Positions 11,626 through 21,906 of a stretch of 64,000 nucleotides of DNA are shown here, piece by piece. How positions within the stretch are numbered: position 1 is the stretch's first letter; every line of letters begins with the position of its first letter. Made by a program: the position numbers and the translations under genes. The notes under the pieces are model-generated. The model saw only the letters and a program-made list of their open reading frames with translations, did no database searches and was not told the origin of the DNA. Origin of the DNA: Diogma glabrata (lineage: Eukaryota; Arthropoda; Insecta; Diptera; Cylindrotomidae); the NCBI GenBank assembly GCA_963693315.1, contig OY856186.1, forward strand, positions 377,668,656 to 377,732,655, read 5' to 3'.

Positions 11626-12711
11626 TAAGCCGCCTTTACACTATTGCAGAATTATGCAATGAACAATGACTGCAATGAGCAATAAAATTTGCAATGGTTT
11701 TTTACTGTTTACACTATTTCAATATTTTTGTCAAAAACTCGTTGCAATTGTCGTTGTTTTCATATAGGTGGATATTTGTAAACTGCATTGTTTTTTTTAA
11801 CTAGAAAAATTAAAAATATGCTCAGTTGTCGTGCTGTCATTATTTAGTGTGTACGCGTTTACATAAACAATAAATTGTTCTTCTGCCATTTTCACAATTA
11901 TAATTATTGGATGAAATATTGTCGTAATGGAAAATGCAATTGAGTGTTGTGTAGCTTGTGTTGTTATTGCGTGTGGTTATGACATGTTGTTAATGGACGA
12001 AGAGGAACCAAAACCAAAAAAATACAGAACAGAATGAGTTCGGGAATTGTATGCGGATAGAGGGTCTAGTTTTTTCGGGAAATTGGACACAAAGTTGCAT
12101 GCAAATGACCCTGAGCTATTCAACAACATTTTGCAAATGAGTGCAGAAGATTTTGATAATTCACTCTGCTTTGTTCGCCCACTCATCGACAAAAATGAAA
12201 CGCATCTCTGAAAGGCAATTACTGCTGCCGAAAGATTGGCAGTGGCCTTCCGTTTTCTGGCCACCGGTGATTCAAACAGTACTCTCATGTACCTTTTTCA
12301 AATGTCCAAAGCGTCCATTCAGCATATAATTGAGGAAACATGCGATGCGATCTATTCAAAATTGAAAGACGAGTACTTGCAGGTAAACATTTATTTCAAT
12401 TTTTATTAAAGTATATTTCAATATTATACCTAACCCTTTTCATTATTAAAAAAGAACTCCATTCTCAAACAATAAGAAGAACTCATCAAGTATTGCCTCA
12501 ATTCAAGCATTATGATATACCAATTCATATTCTCATCCCATGGTTTTTTTACTTAAATCTTCCGTTAGCTTATAAATATATGGTTGAACATGATAAGTAT
12601 TGTTTGCTTGTTTTAAGAATCTTTTGAAATATTTTGTTCTTGAAAACTTAGTTAACATATTCTCAAAATGACTTTAATTTAGTTAAAATCTAACAAATTT
12701 CAATCTATTAT
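11626..12711 (+). mobile_element. PIF/Harbinger DNA transposon, 5' part
   Basis: The left end is proposed at 11629 (GCCGCCTTTACACTATTGCA), preceded by TAA, a possible 3-bp target as used by PIF/Harbinger elements. The subterminal motif TTTACACTATT recurs at about 11708. A transposase first exon follows (11927-12382). The element is not seen beyond 12711, where the foldback element starts, and no matching right terminus was found downstream. The copy is therefore truncated or its second half is too diverged to see. Confidence 0.6.
11927..12382 (+). pseudogene. PIF/Harbinger transposase (DDE_Tnp_4-like), first exon
   Basis: This is the N-terminal region of a HARBI1-like transposase, the nuclease that excises and inserts Harbinger transposons. 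Starting at ATG 11927 the frame gives FNNILQMSAEDFDNSL, RPLIDKNETHL, ERLAVAFRFLATGDS and LMYLFQMSKASIQHIIEETC, then a segment ending KLKDEYLQ. This is the conserved helical region that precedes the DDE domain. The frame ends at CAG|GTAAAC (12380-12386), a good splice donor, and Harbinger transposases of insects often have an intron here. Two TGA codons interrupt it, one about 36 codons in and one just after the ETHL motif. The catalytic DDE part is absent from the window. The call rests on recognisable family pattern; only the first exon can be judged. Confidence 0.75.
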
Positions 12712-12902
12712 TAGACCAGAGCCAAACCGTTATAAATATCGAAATAGACGAAAAATTCTTAGCAGTATATGAATGGTCGGAAAATGTAGTTAAGGGTCTA
12801 AGTAATTAAGGAAAAATCGACCGAACTGAGTAAAAGACCCGGAAAGGGGTGGGGGTTGTAGTATTTGCGTTTTTAGGGGTTTGTATTAGTTTTTGGCGAT
12901 TT

Positions 12903-13664
12903 CCCATACAAGGTTGTACAACTGGTCCAGTAATGGTCCATTACTGGCAGCCAGTAATGCAGCAATGGGCGAGTACTGGCAACCACGACTGGGCCATTAA
13001 CATAATTTTACTGGATGATAACTTCGGACAATAAATGGTTGCCATTCTTGGGCCAAATACTGGCAACCATGACTGGGCCGTTAAAAAAAAATATACATTA
13101 TTATCATGTGTAAATTTAAATAAATTAAATACAAACAAATTTAAAATAAAATAAAATGACGAAAAAAATTCAAAACTCCCCATACAACTGGTTCAGTTGC
13201 CGTTAAAAAAAAATATAAAATAATATTTTTGATTCATAAATGTAAATAAATTATTTACAAAATAATTAAAATAAAATAGAAATGAAAATAAATTAAAACA
13301 TATACCAACCTTTTCTATATTACCATAGTCTTTCAACCGACAAGGCGATAACTAAACTATATGTGAAATTTTTCAAACTATGTATTTCTAAAAGGGATAA
13401 TACTCTAGTGAAATTTAAAAAAAATGACAGATCGGCAAATTCATGGCTACAGTACTGGCCCATTAACAATAGCCAAGTAATATTTACTATTCATGGGCCA
13501 GTGCTTGGCCATTCAAAGGTAACAATATACTGGCTATTTTCTGTAAACCATAGATCAGCCGATGATTGGTTCTAGTAGTGGCCCAGTAACAATAGCCAAG
13601 TACTGTTAACCATTAATGGACCAGTGCTTGGCCGTATGTCAATGTCTGGCAAAACCTACTTGGG
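12903..13664. mobile_element. Small inverted-repeat element (MITE-like) rich in CCAGTA/TACTGG motifs
   Basis: This 762-bp block interrupts the left arm of the foldback element relative to the right arm, which reads straight through the site (near 17180). The block starts CCCATACAAGGTT and, inverted from its right end, starts CCCAAGTAGGTT, a short imperfect terminal inverted repeat. It is full of CCAGTA, TACTGGC and GGCCAAGTACT words and contains the exact palindrome CCAGTAATGG-T-CCATTACTGG at 12927-12947. No coding capacity was recognised. Confidence 0.6.
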
Positions 13665-14430
13665 TTGCGACTAAACTATGCATCCCATCGAAAAAAATTT
13701 TATCTAAAGGTTGTAGATAATAAAAAAATCTAGATCTTTTTCACTGGACATTATTGACCATAACCACAAAATTATCGAGAAAAATGCAAAAAAACCGTTT
13801 TTTTTGTTTTTAATTTATAACTATCGCAAAAATTGTTATATTTTCATGAAAATCGGTGAAAATGTTTTCTTTTGTGTTTCAAACAGTCTCAAATTTTTTC
13901 AAAGCGAAATATTTAATTCTCGAAGTTTTATGAAGAAAATTAAAAAAAAGACCTAACTTTCAATCGAAAAATTTGGTTAGGAAATTTTTGATTTTGGTAC
14001 TTTACCGGCGCTCATTTTTTTCGTTGAAATCCCAACTTTAATATAGAATTAAAATATAATATTGTTTATCTACAAAAATTGTTTATCTACAAAAAAATCG
14101 AAAAGCCGAAAAAACTACTTTCGAATCATGAATTTCTTTTTCTTTGTTGTAAATAAACGTTTGCATTCATAAAAAGCGTTAGTTCACATACGATACTATG
14201 TTATACAAGTAATTTACATATACTTAACTAATCTTGGCTTTCAAAGTCCCGAGATCATCGTTTAAACTGCAATTAAATAGGTAAAACTCAAAAAACACAA
14301 AGGCTATGACTCAGAATTTTTTTTATTATTTCTTGTGAGTCGTAAGTATTTACAAATTATCATGTCAAAGTGTATTGATGACAAAATACTAAAATTAAAA
14401 GTAAAATAATTTCATTGAAATCTTTTTTCC

Positions 14431-14892
14431 TTACTGGGCTTCATCGCCAGAATCGAATTTTTCATCGCCAGAATCGATCAACCTTTCGATTTCTTCATGT
14501 TCATTTTCTACATCTTCAATTTCTTGTTCTGGATTTTCCAGTTCATTATCATTATTTTCATTAATATTATTTATTAGACAGTGGATACCATCTTCGTCTT
14601 CGATGTCCTCGAGATTACAAAATTTTTCGTATAAGAATTTTTCGGCAGTAGAACATAGATCAGAACCGTGACAATTTATGCACAAAATTGTGCTCTTTAA
14701 GCCATGCTTGCAACACCCACATATGTTATCACCGCAGCCTGTTTCGCAGCTGCCGCAGATAATTTTCAATAAATTTTCGAGAATTAATTCTTGTTCTGTA
14801 AATATAGACACGATACCATTAATGTGATGTTTCCATTCCCAATCTGTAGCTGTAAATTGATGACCAAGCCAACTTTGTATTTGAAAATACAC
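14431..14892 (-). CDS. Cysteine-rich protein fragment with acidic tail, family uncertain
   Basis: This is a 153-codon minus-strand ORF inside the foldback element. It starts with QIQSWLGHQFTATDWEWK, then about residues 45-78 a dense cysteine cluster (pattern C-x2-C-x3-C-x4-C-x-CC-x9-C-x2-C-x5-C), and ends with a strongly acidic tail rich in E, D and N (EEIERLIDSGDEKFDSGDEAQ-like composition). The cluster looks like a zinc-binding module. I have the impression of a recurring arthropod protein type with the order L-P-T...Q-x-W-x-G-x2-L followed by CGC-type cysteines, but cannot name it. The same frame extends upstream with sense similar to LPLTEGAV before a stop at about 14910, so this is probably the C-terminal piece of a larger decayed gene carried by the element. 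Confidence 0.45.
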   Translation of the reverse strand: MYFQIQSWLGHQFTATDWEWKHHINGIVSIFTEQELILENLLKIICGSCETGCGDNICGCCKHGLKSTILCINCHGSDLCSTAEKFLYEKFCNLEDIEDEDGIHCLINNINENNDNELENPEQEIEDVENEHEEIERLIDSGDEKFDSGDEAQ

Positions 14893-15083
14893 CCTGTAAC
14901 AATGTAGCTAAACTGCTCCTTCAGTTAAAGGTAATTTTTCCAAATGAAATGATGATTTTAAATAAGCCGCTTGGTAGAGTTCAAATCTTAAATCGTGTAG
15001 AGATGTATTTAAAACTTTACTTTTGTAAATAGAAGCTATTATTTTTAATCAATTTTCGGTAATCGTTTGTTTGTCTGGGGCAT

Positions 15084-15589
15084 TATTCCCGAACACATAA
15101 ATGTCATCACAATATTGTAAATTCACACAATATTGTGAATTTCGTATTATGTAACACCAATTTGGTGAAAATTCAACACAATATTGTGAATCTGACAAGA
15201 ACAATATTGTTACTGTCAAAATTACAATTTTGCTTTATGTTTTGTGTGTTGACTTTTTTATACAAATTTCATCGATTGGCGTAAAAATTAATTTATAACG
15301 CAAAATTAAGTCTTTAATAATATTAAATAATCATATTTTTATATAAATATCATTAAAACATATTTATTTATTAAATATATTTTTATTTTATTTTGCATCT
15401 TTTAAGATTAAAAAAGTTAGTTGTCAAAAGTACGAATCTAGTACCAAAAATCTGTTATAATTTTGTACAAATTTGTTATAATTTGTTTGACACAAATATG
15501 TGTTACAGAATACCATTTTTAAACAAAGTTGTTAAGCATTTTGGTAAAATTGACAATATTGTCTATTGACAAATATGTGTTTGGGAATA
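15084..15589. mobile_element. MITE with TATTCCCRAACACATA termini
   Basis: This is a 506-bp non-coding element. The left end reads TATTCCCGAACACATAAATG; inverted from the right end it reads TATTCCCAAACACATATTTG. GGGGC occurs next to both ends (GGGGCAT before, GGGGCCC after), a possible but imperfect target duplication. Near its left end it contains repeated CACAATATTGTG palindromes (15110-15200). It lies in the extra 1.5-kb segment of the foldback left arm. Confidence 0.6.
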
Positions 15590-15789
15590 GGGGCCCTGCA
15601 TTTGTATTGTAAAAAATGTCTGCAAGATCAGGAAAATGTTTATTGGCCAATAATGATTTTATAATTTTTAATTATTAATGATTTTATAATTGTTTTTTTT
15701 CCTTTCCCAGCAAAACTTGAATCTATTGCTAAAAGTTTGAAACGAATTTAAAGAAAAGAATTTCAAATAAAGCATACGATTAAATAAAA

Positions 15790-16565
15790 TATAGTCCAGT
15801 AACTTTGTCGCCTGAGAGAATGGGGTAGAATGCGTCAAATCCAGTAGTTCGGAGTTTTTGCAGACTTGTTTATGATGTTGGCCTAATGAATAATCCAAGT
15901 TTGTGACCTCGAGCGCCGAACGCAACCTTGTCAAAAATCGAAAAAACCGCGAAAAAATCGTTATTTTTTCAAATTTTGGCGATTATAACCCTAAAGGACT
16001 AGTTTTTTCTTTATACTTTCATAAGACGGTTTTAAAGAAGACTAAATTTGCTACAATATGATACTAGAATTGTCTCTGTAGACCCAATAGTTTCCGAGAT
16101 TGAGCCTTTCAAAGTTTATCATTTTTTTAACTTCGCAATATTTCGCAATATTTTGCAATATTTTAGACATTATTTTAGTCACTCGAAAATTCATTCCGAA
16201 CGACAGAATTGCAAAAAATTGCGAATTTCGAAAAAAATGATAAACTTTGAACTGCTTAATATCGGAAACTATATTGGGTCTACAGAGACAGTTCTAGTAT
16301 CATATTGTAGCTAATTCTAGTATCATACTGTAGCTACTTTAAAACCGTCCTAAAAAAGTATAAAGAAAAAACTAGTCCTTTAGGGTTATAATCGCCAAAA
16401 TTTTGAAAAATAACGTTTTTTTCGCGGTTTTTTTGATTTTTGACGAAGTTGCGTTCGGCGCTCGAGATCACAAACTTGGATTATTTATTAGGCCAAAATC
16501 ATAAACAAGTCTGCAAAAAATCATAACTACCGGATTTGACGCATACTGTGATGTATAAAGTTACA
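15790..16565. repeat. Inner palindrome of the foldback element
   Basis: The segment 15790-16165 is repeated inverted at 16170-16565 with good identity. Both arms contain GAGCGCCGAACGCAAC and ATAACCCTAAAGGACTAGTT. The open frames in it are palindrome by-products and not genes. It continues the outer arms once the 14290-15788 segment is set aside. Confidence 0.75.
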
Positions 16566-17589
16566 GGACTAATAATCACCACAGTTTAAACGTTTTGGGA
16601 CTTTGAAAGCCAAGATTAGTTAAGTATATGTAAATTAATTGTATAACATAGTATCGTATGTGAACTAACGCCTTTTATGAGTGCAAACGTTTATTTACAA
16701 CAAAGAAAAAGAAATTCATGATTCGAAAGTAGTTTTTTCGGTTTTTCAATTTTTTAACGAAATTTTTGTAGATAAACAATATTATATTTTAATTCTATAT
16801 TAAAGTTGGGATTTCAACGAAAAAAATGAGCACCGGTAAAGTACTAAAATCGAAAATTTCCTAACCAAATTTTTCGATTGAAAGTTAGGTCTTTTTTTTA
16901 ATTTTCTTCATAAAACATCGAGAATTAAATATTTCGCTTTGAAAAAATTTGGGACTGTTTAAAACACAAAAGAAAACATTTACACCGATTTTCATGAAAA
17001 TATAAAAACTTTTGCGATAGTTATAAATTAAAAACCAAAAACAAAACGGTTTTATGCATTTTTCTCGATAATCTTGTGGTTATGGTCAATAATGTTCGGT
17101 AAGAAAGTTTTAGATTTTTTTATTATCTACAACTTTTACGTAAAATTTTTTTCGATAGGATGCATAGTTTAATCGCAAATCGTAAAAAACTAATACAAAC
17201 CCCTAAAACCGTATCTACTACGACCCCTCACCCCTTCCTGGGTCTTTTACTCAGTTCGGTCGATTTTTCCTTAATTACTTAGACCCTAACTACATTTTCC
17301 GACCAATCGTATACTGCTAAGATTTTTTTTTCCTTTAACAAGATTGGCCCTGGTCTATATGATATTCTCGTATTTAGTATAGTTTTTCTCAAAATAGTTT
17401 AAACTCAAAAAAGTTCAACAGTTTTTAATTCACATTGAATCAAATATTCTTAAGAATAGTAAATATATTTACAAATGGAGTAAAGTTTTAAATTACTTCA
17501 GTCTGAAAGACCTAAGTATTACTTTCATGAGCCAAAAGTGAAATTTTTACCTCCACTTTTTTTGGCATTTCTCGACGTTTTAGGACCTA

Positions 17590-18880
17590 CTGATTCCAAA
17601 AAAGCAAAAAAAAAAATGTATGCCTGTCTGTCTGCCGGCCGTCCGTCCGTCCGTCATTACCTACGCTGCCTGCAGGGAAAACCGCTGGAGGGATTTCAAA
17701 AATTTATTTTCTAAAAATAGGTATACTTAAAGCACAGGTCCGGAAGGACGCTATGTTCGATAACTGTACCGGAAGTGTGTCAAAAAAATCATTAAGTGTG
17801 TCAAAATAAGCAAATTTTCATATTTTTGGCTTAAAAAACGTTCATTTTAAGTGATTACGAGTAGGAACATTGAATTTGGAGAAATCTTGATGATAGGAAG
17901 TGGTATGTGAGATCAAAAACTAGATTATTGCATTATAAGTTTGTCAAAAAAATGTTGTCAAGTGTGTTAAAAGAAAGATTTTTATTTATTTTTTATCCAA
18001 TTTTTTGGAAAAAAATAAAATTAATAATTTGTATGACATGAAATTTTATTATTATTATTGAGAATTATGGCATAAGTTTGTCACAAAAATAATGTCAAGT
18101 GTGTCAAAAAATGATTTCATTTATTTGTTTAGCCAATTTTTTGGAAAAAAAAATGTAGCTGTTTTTATGACGTAAATGTTGAATGCAACGCCATTTCCAT
18201 TGGACATGGAAATTTTTGAAATTGGTATAGTTTTTGAAATATTTTTGGAATTTTGAAAAAAGTTTGTATTATTAATTTTGTAATAATTTTTGCAATAATT
18301 TTAGAATTTTGGAAAAAGTTTTAATTTTTGATTTTGTAAAAATTTTTGGAATATTTTTAGAATTTTGAGATATTTTAAGTTTATGATTTTATTATAATTT
18401 TTGGAATTTTGAAAAAAGTTTCAATTTTTATATGGGATTTTTAGCATTAAATTTCTAGACAATACTTTGTGTGAATTCATAGAATGGGGAACATTTCTAT
18501 TCTAATTAACATCCTAAGTCACGATTGTATGCCCAAGGATTCGAGCCGGGCACTGACGAGGTAGGTTCGAATCCCAACCGAAACACGAAAAATGTGAAGT
18601 GGAGTTTTTTTCTGAGAAAAAATTCCAATTACTTCTTTACTTACTTGAGTTTAATTGATCTCAAAAATCCAAAATTAGTTTCAATTTTTGATTTTGTAAT
18701 GATTTTTGTAATATTTTTAGAATTTTGGAAAAGTTTGAACTTTTAAGAATTTTTGGAATATTATTGGAATTTAGAAAAAGTTTAAATATTTGATTTTATT
18801 CTAATTTTTTGAATATTTTTGGAATTGTGAAAGAAATATGAATTTGTGATTTTGTAATATTTCCTCGAAACGCTAGATGG
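17590..18880. repeat. Degenerate short tandem repeats
   Basis: A CTGT/CCGTCCGT microsatellite lies at 17625-17658. From about 17770 to 18120, TTTGTCAAAAAAAT and CAAGTGTGTCAAAA words recur every 100-170 bases. From 18220 to 18435 and 18670 to 18870 an imperfect unit of about 55-65 bp, built from GATTTTGTAATAATTTTTGG and AGAATTTTGGAAAAAGTTT, is repeated several times. No gene was seen. Confidence 0.6.
18525..18600 (+). other. Possible tRNA-derived (SINE-like) fragment
   Basis: GGTTCGAATCC at 18563-18573 is an exact match to the RNA polymerase III B-box of tRNA genes. A tRNA fold around it is poor and no convincing A-box is present at the right distance, so it is at most a tRNA-derived SINE remnant. 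It lies between two halves of the 55-65-bp tandem repeat, consistent with an insertion. Confidence 0.25.
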
Positions 18881-19324
18881 AGAGGTTTTTGAGTAGTTTC
18901 TGAGTGTATCATCTTTTTACTAAATTATGTTAATATATGATCTGTTATAATATTCCGACAACGTATTGATGTTTCGTGTTAGTTGTGTAATAAATTTCTA
19001 AACAGAGATAAAAAAATACTTGTACTTTAACGAAGAGTTATGTTTGATATACATCGCTGCCCAAACTGTCCTCATAAAAGTTTTTTGCCGAAATCTATAT
19101 CAAAATCCTTAACCCAGACCGAAGTCTTGATATCTCAGAGCTTGAGATTTCAGCCCTCCATATTGTTATCAAAACAATTGGATCATTATATAAATTTCTT
19201 ATTTCTAATTTTTGAAGTTTGTTAAGTTTGTTACATTGAATTAGAACAACGAAATTAATAATTTTGAAATCATTTTCCTGAAATGAAAATAAAATTTTAT
19301 TTATTGTATTTTTGACTCTTTTAA

Positions 19325-19537
19325 TTTAGTTTTTATTTCTTTTTTATATTTCTATTATTTTTAGATGTTTTAAATGTTACATCTTTAATTTCTGTTTCGA
19401 TTCCTCTAGGAAGAGCTTTCGTCCTTATACTAGGTTTTATAAAACCTAGTATAAGGACCTTTATTACTTGATTTTCTTTTAAAACTGGCGGTTCTTCTTT
19501 TCTACAATTTTGTTTTAAAATTTTATTCTTTTTTCTT
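19325..19537 (-). pseudogene. Gypsy pol C-terminal tail beyond the insertion
   Basis: On the minus strand this continues with RKEEPPVLKENQVIKV, IKPSIRTKALPRGIETEI and KDVTFKTSK, a lysine/arginine-rich pattern like the C-terminal tail of Gypsy integrases. It lies on the other side of the 293-bp palindrome from the integrase core, showing that the palindrome interrupted one gene. Confidence 0.5.
19421..19458. repeat. Perfect 38-bp palindrome
   Basis: GTCCTTATACTAGGTTTTA is followed directly by its exact reverse complement, with no loop. It falls inside the Gypsy pol tail. Such perfect short palindromes arise by local strand switching or terminal hairpin events. Confidence 0.9.
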
Positions 19538-19830
19538 ATTTGTATATCCTCAATTAAACCCGTTTTTTGAATTAATGTAAATATTTTATTGTTAAAACAT
19601 CTATATATTTCGGGCTAGGCCCATCTTCAGGATTATAATATAACAATAATATAAAAGTTCAAATATTAAAAAAGCATTTAAATGCAATAAATGCTTTTTT
19701 AATTTTTGAATTTTTATATTATTGTTATATTATAATCCTGAAGATGGGCCTAGCCCGAAATATATAAATTTTTTAACAATAAAATGTTTACATTAATTCA
19801 AAAAACGGGTTTAAATGAGGATATACAAAT
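19538..19830. mobile_element. 293-bp palindrome of Penelope-like (pLTR) character
   Basis: The two arms, each about 140 bp, are near-perfect inverted copies from ATTTGTATATCCTCA at 19538 to TGAGGATATACAAAT ending at 19830, with the centre near 19684. Each arm carries CTGAAGA-T-GGGC-CTA-GCCC-GAAA (plus strand 19738-19760; minus strand 19630-19608). This is the CUGANGA...GAAA box arrangement of hammerhead-like motifs found in the pseudo-LTRs of Penelope-like elements. The distal pair TATTGTTA/TAACAATA could form an outer stem I. It is inserted in the Gypsy pol gene. No coding sequence is present. Confidence 0.5.
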
Positions 19831-21570
19831 AAAAAAATGATTAAAGAAATTCCGGCAATACAACTTCATAATATGGAGTTTATTCTTTGCTAATTCTAAA
19901 TTATCGATTACATTTTTAAAAATTATGTTTGCCTGTGCATAAATTTCTTGCGGGTTAATTAAGTTAGTTTGGTTGAAGATTACCTCATTTGGCGTGAAGC
20001 CAGTAGATGCATGCACAGAATTGTTATATAGGGCCACTGGTAGTTCTATGACTTGTAGAGTATTAATATTAGAAATTTTGTTTTCATTTGTGTTGAATAT
20101 TTCGATTAAAGTAGCGTGAGTCTTTTCGATTTGACCGTTCGACTCAGACTCCTCCTCCGCGTATTCTAATCGAATATTTAGTAAATACTCTTTAAACTGT
20201 ATTGACTGAAATGTTGTTTCATGATCTGAAACTATGGTATTGGGAATACCGGAAAGAGTAAAATACTTTGTAAGTGCACCAGTAACATCTACTAGGTTTT
20301 TAGTATTTATAGGCAACATTTGAAGGTGCTTAGAAAATGAATCAATAATTGTCAAAAAAACTGACTTTATTATTACTGAAAATTTCTATATGAACTCTTT
20401 CTAGTGGTTTTTTTTGTAGTTGGCCTTGGAGAAATTTTTATATTGTAGGGCTTTCGATCATATTTATGAGCGTTGCATGTACTATTTACATGTGTTGACA
20501 TGGCTCTTAATTTTGCTTAGTAGGTTTGGGAAAAAATATGATCTCTTGATTTGATTTTCCACGTCTTTTGTACCTCTGTGTGACCTTTCATGTTCTTTAA
20601 CAATGATTGCATATTGGCGATCTATGTTTGTAACTTCTTTGACCATTCTAGTAACGAAAACTAAATGACCATTTTCTGAAAAGTTTTCTCTGAAAGATTG
20701 TTGGATTTTGTCGTACAATTCTTCAGGAGCAAGAATTGCTGATTGTTTGCCATTATGGAAATTTTTAATGAAATTAGTTATATCATCTAGCTGAAATGAT
20801 TTCTGAATTGTTTCTATAAATCGCTACTATCACTAGCGAGATTTGCTACAACTTCTGCATGCTCTTTGAATAGGATTAACCAAAATTTCATTAACGTTGA
20901 ATTCATCGGTGTAGATGTAGAAGGCATTCTACTAAGTGCATCTGCTACGACGTTGGCTTTTCCTTCTTTGTATACGACATCGTATTCATAATTTTCCAAT
21001 TCAAGTCTCCATCTTAAAATTTTGGAGTTTTTTTCGGATGACTTTATAAATGTTAAAGGCTTGTGGTCAGTTATCAACGTGAATTTGTTACCGTAAAAGT
21101 ATGGCTGATATTTTTTTCTGCCCATATTATTGCTATTGCCTCTTTTTCATTGACGGCAGAATTTGTTTCAGTTGTATTAAGTGTTCTAGATGCAAAATCT
21201 ACGGGTATTTCAACATTGTCCTGAATTTGTGACAGAACTTCACCTAAAGCAAATTCTGATGTGTCTGTTGTCAAAATAAATGGTTTGTTAAAGTCAGGGT
21301 AGGCAAGTACCTGATCGGTTGCTATTGTATTTTTTAATGTTTCAAATGATTGATATAATCTTGACCTGTTCGATCCAATGGTATATCCTTTTCAAATTTT
21401 TTTTCATAATCTTTTTAATCTTTTATGAATCGTCTATAATACCCAGAAAGATCGAGAAAATGTTGAATTTCTCTCTGGTTCTTTGGTTCAGCTGGTTTCA
21501 TTCTACAATAAATCAGCTTCTTAGCTATTAAAAATTCAATTTTATTGCTAAAATTAGAAAACCATTCCTC
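19831..21570 (-). pseudogene. Gypsy pol: RT end, RNase H, integrase (broken)
   Basis: This part of pol would copy retrotransposon RNA and integrate the DNA. Minus-strand pieces in order: PKNQREIQHFLDLSGYYRRF (about 21470, end of the RT domain); TTDTSEFALGEVLSQ and AVNEKEAIAIIWA (21274-21120, RNase H start); a frameshift to the 21125-20814 frame with DHKPLTFI, ILRWRLELENYEYDVVYKEG and NVVADALSR (RNase H end); EHERSHRG plus VNTCK (20718-20482, HHCC zinc region of integrase, the second cysteine lost at the break); and DSFSKHLQMLPI, IVSDHETTFQS, ESNGQIEKTHATL (20355-19831, integrase core with DHE in place of the usual DNG-type context). At least two frameshifts separate these pieces. Confidence 0.82.
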
Positions 21571-21906
21571 ATTTTTCACCAGCTGTTTTCAAGCCAAAAT
21601 TTCTCTATCTCGAAACCCCAAATTGACGTTATCAGTTCCATATATAAAAAATAAACTTTTAAAAAACCGTTAAATTCCTTATCACTTAAATTATTCATAG
21701 ATTATCAACAATTTACTGGATCAAAGATCTTTATAACGATTATTATCAACTATCGTCAAATCGTTGTGGCGCAACAACTTGCTTGAGCAAATGTTTTTAT
21801 AGCTATAATTGACAAAAATTTAGTGGATCAATAATTCCTTATTTTATCACAGCTGTTCAACACTCGCCCATGCAAATTTGGGGTGCAACAAAACCACATT
21901 TATTAA

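Larger units (their letters stand above)
12712..17357. mobile_element. Foldback-type element with long inverted arms
   Basis: The two ends are long inverted repeats. The left arm starts TAGACCAGAGCCAA at 12712; the right arm, read inverted from 17357, starts TAGACCAGGGCCAA. About 780 bp of outer arm can be aligned (left 12712-14265 minus a 762-bp insertion, right 16585-17357). A further 370 bp of inner arm (15790-16165 against 16170-16565) continues the same palindrome. The flanks are TAT on both sides (12709-12711, 17358-17360), a possible 3-bp target duplication. The left arm carries about 1.5 kb (14290-15788) that has no counterpart on the right. This segment contains a cysteine-rich ORF and a smaller inverted-repeat element. 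The superfamily is not identified; no transposase is visible. Confidence 0.7.
19325..21570 (-). mobile_element. Gypsy (Ty3-like) LTR retrotransposon, pol remnant
   Basis: A minus-strand pol region runs from the end of reverse transcriptase (about 21560) through RNase H, integrase zinc finger and integrase core to what looks like the pol C-terminus (about 19330). Multiple stops and frameshifts break it, and a Penelope-type palindrome (19538-19830) is inserted near its end. No LTRs, gag or protease were found in the flanks. The order RT-RNase H-integrase places it in Ty3/Gypsy. Confidence 0.8.

Noticed and set aside
12141..12288. ORFs on both strands near 12.0-12.3 kb
   Set aside because: The plus frame from 11927 matches Harbinger transposase; these are other-frame shadows.
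16048..16314. 88-codon plus-strand ORF
   Set aside because: It spans the centre of the inner palindrome of the foldback element and its sense comes from the inverted copy.
18525..18600. Functional tRNA gene
   Set aside because: Only the B-box is convincing; acceptor, D and anticodon stems do not form.
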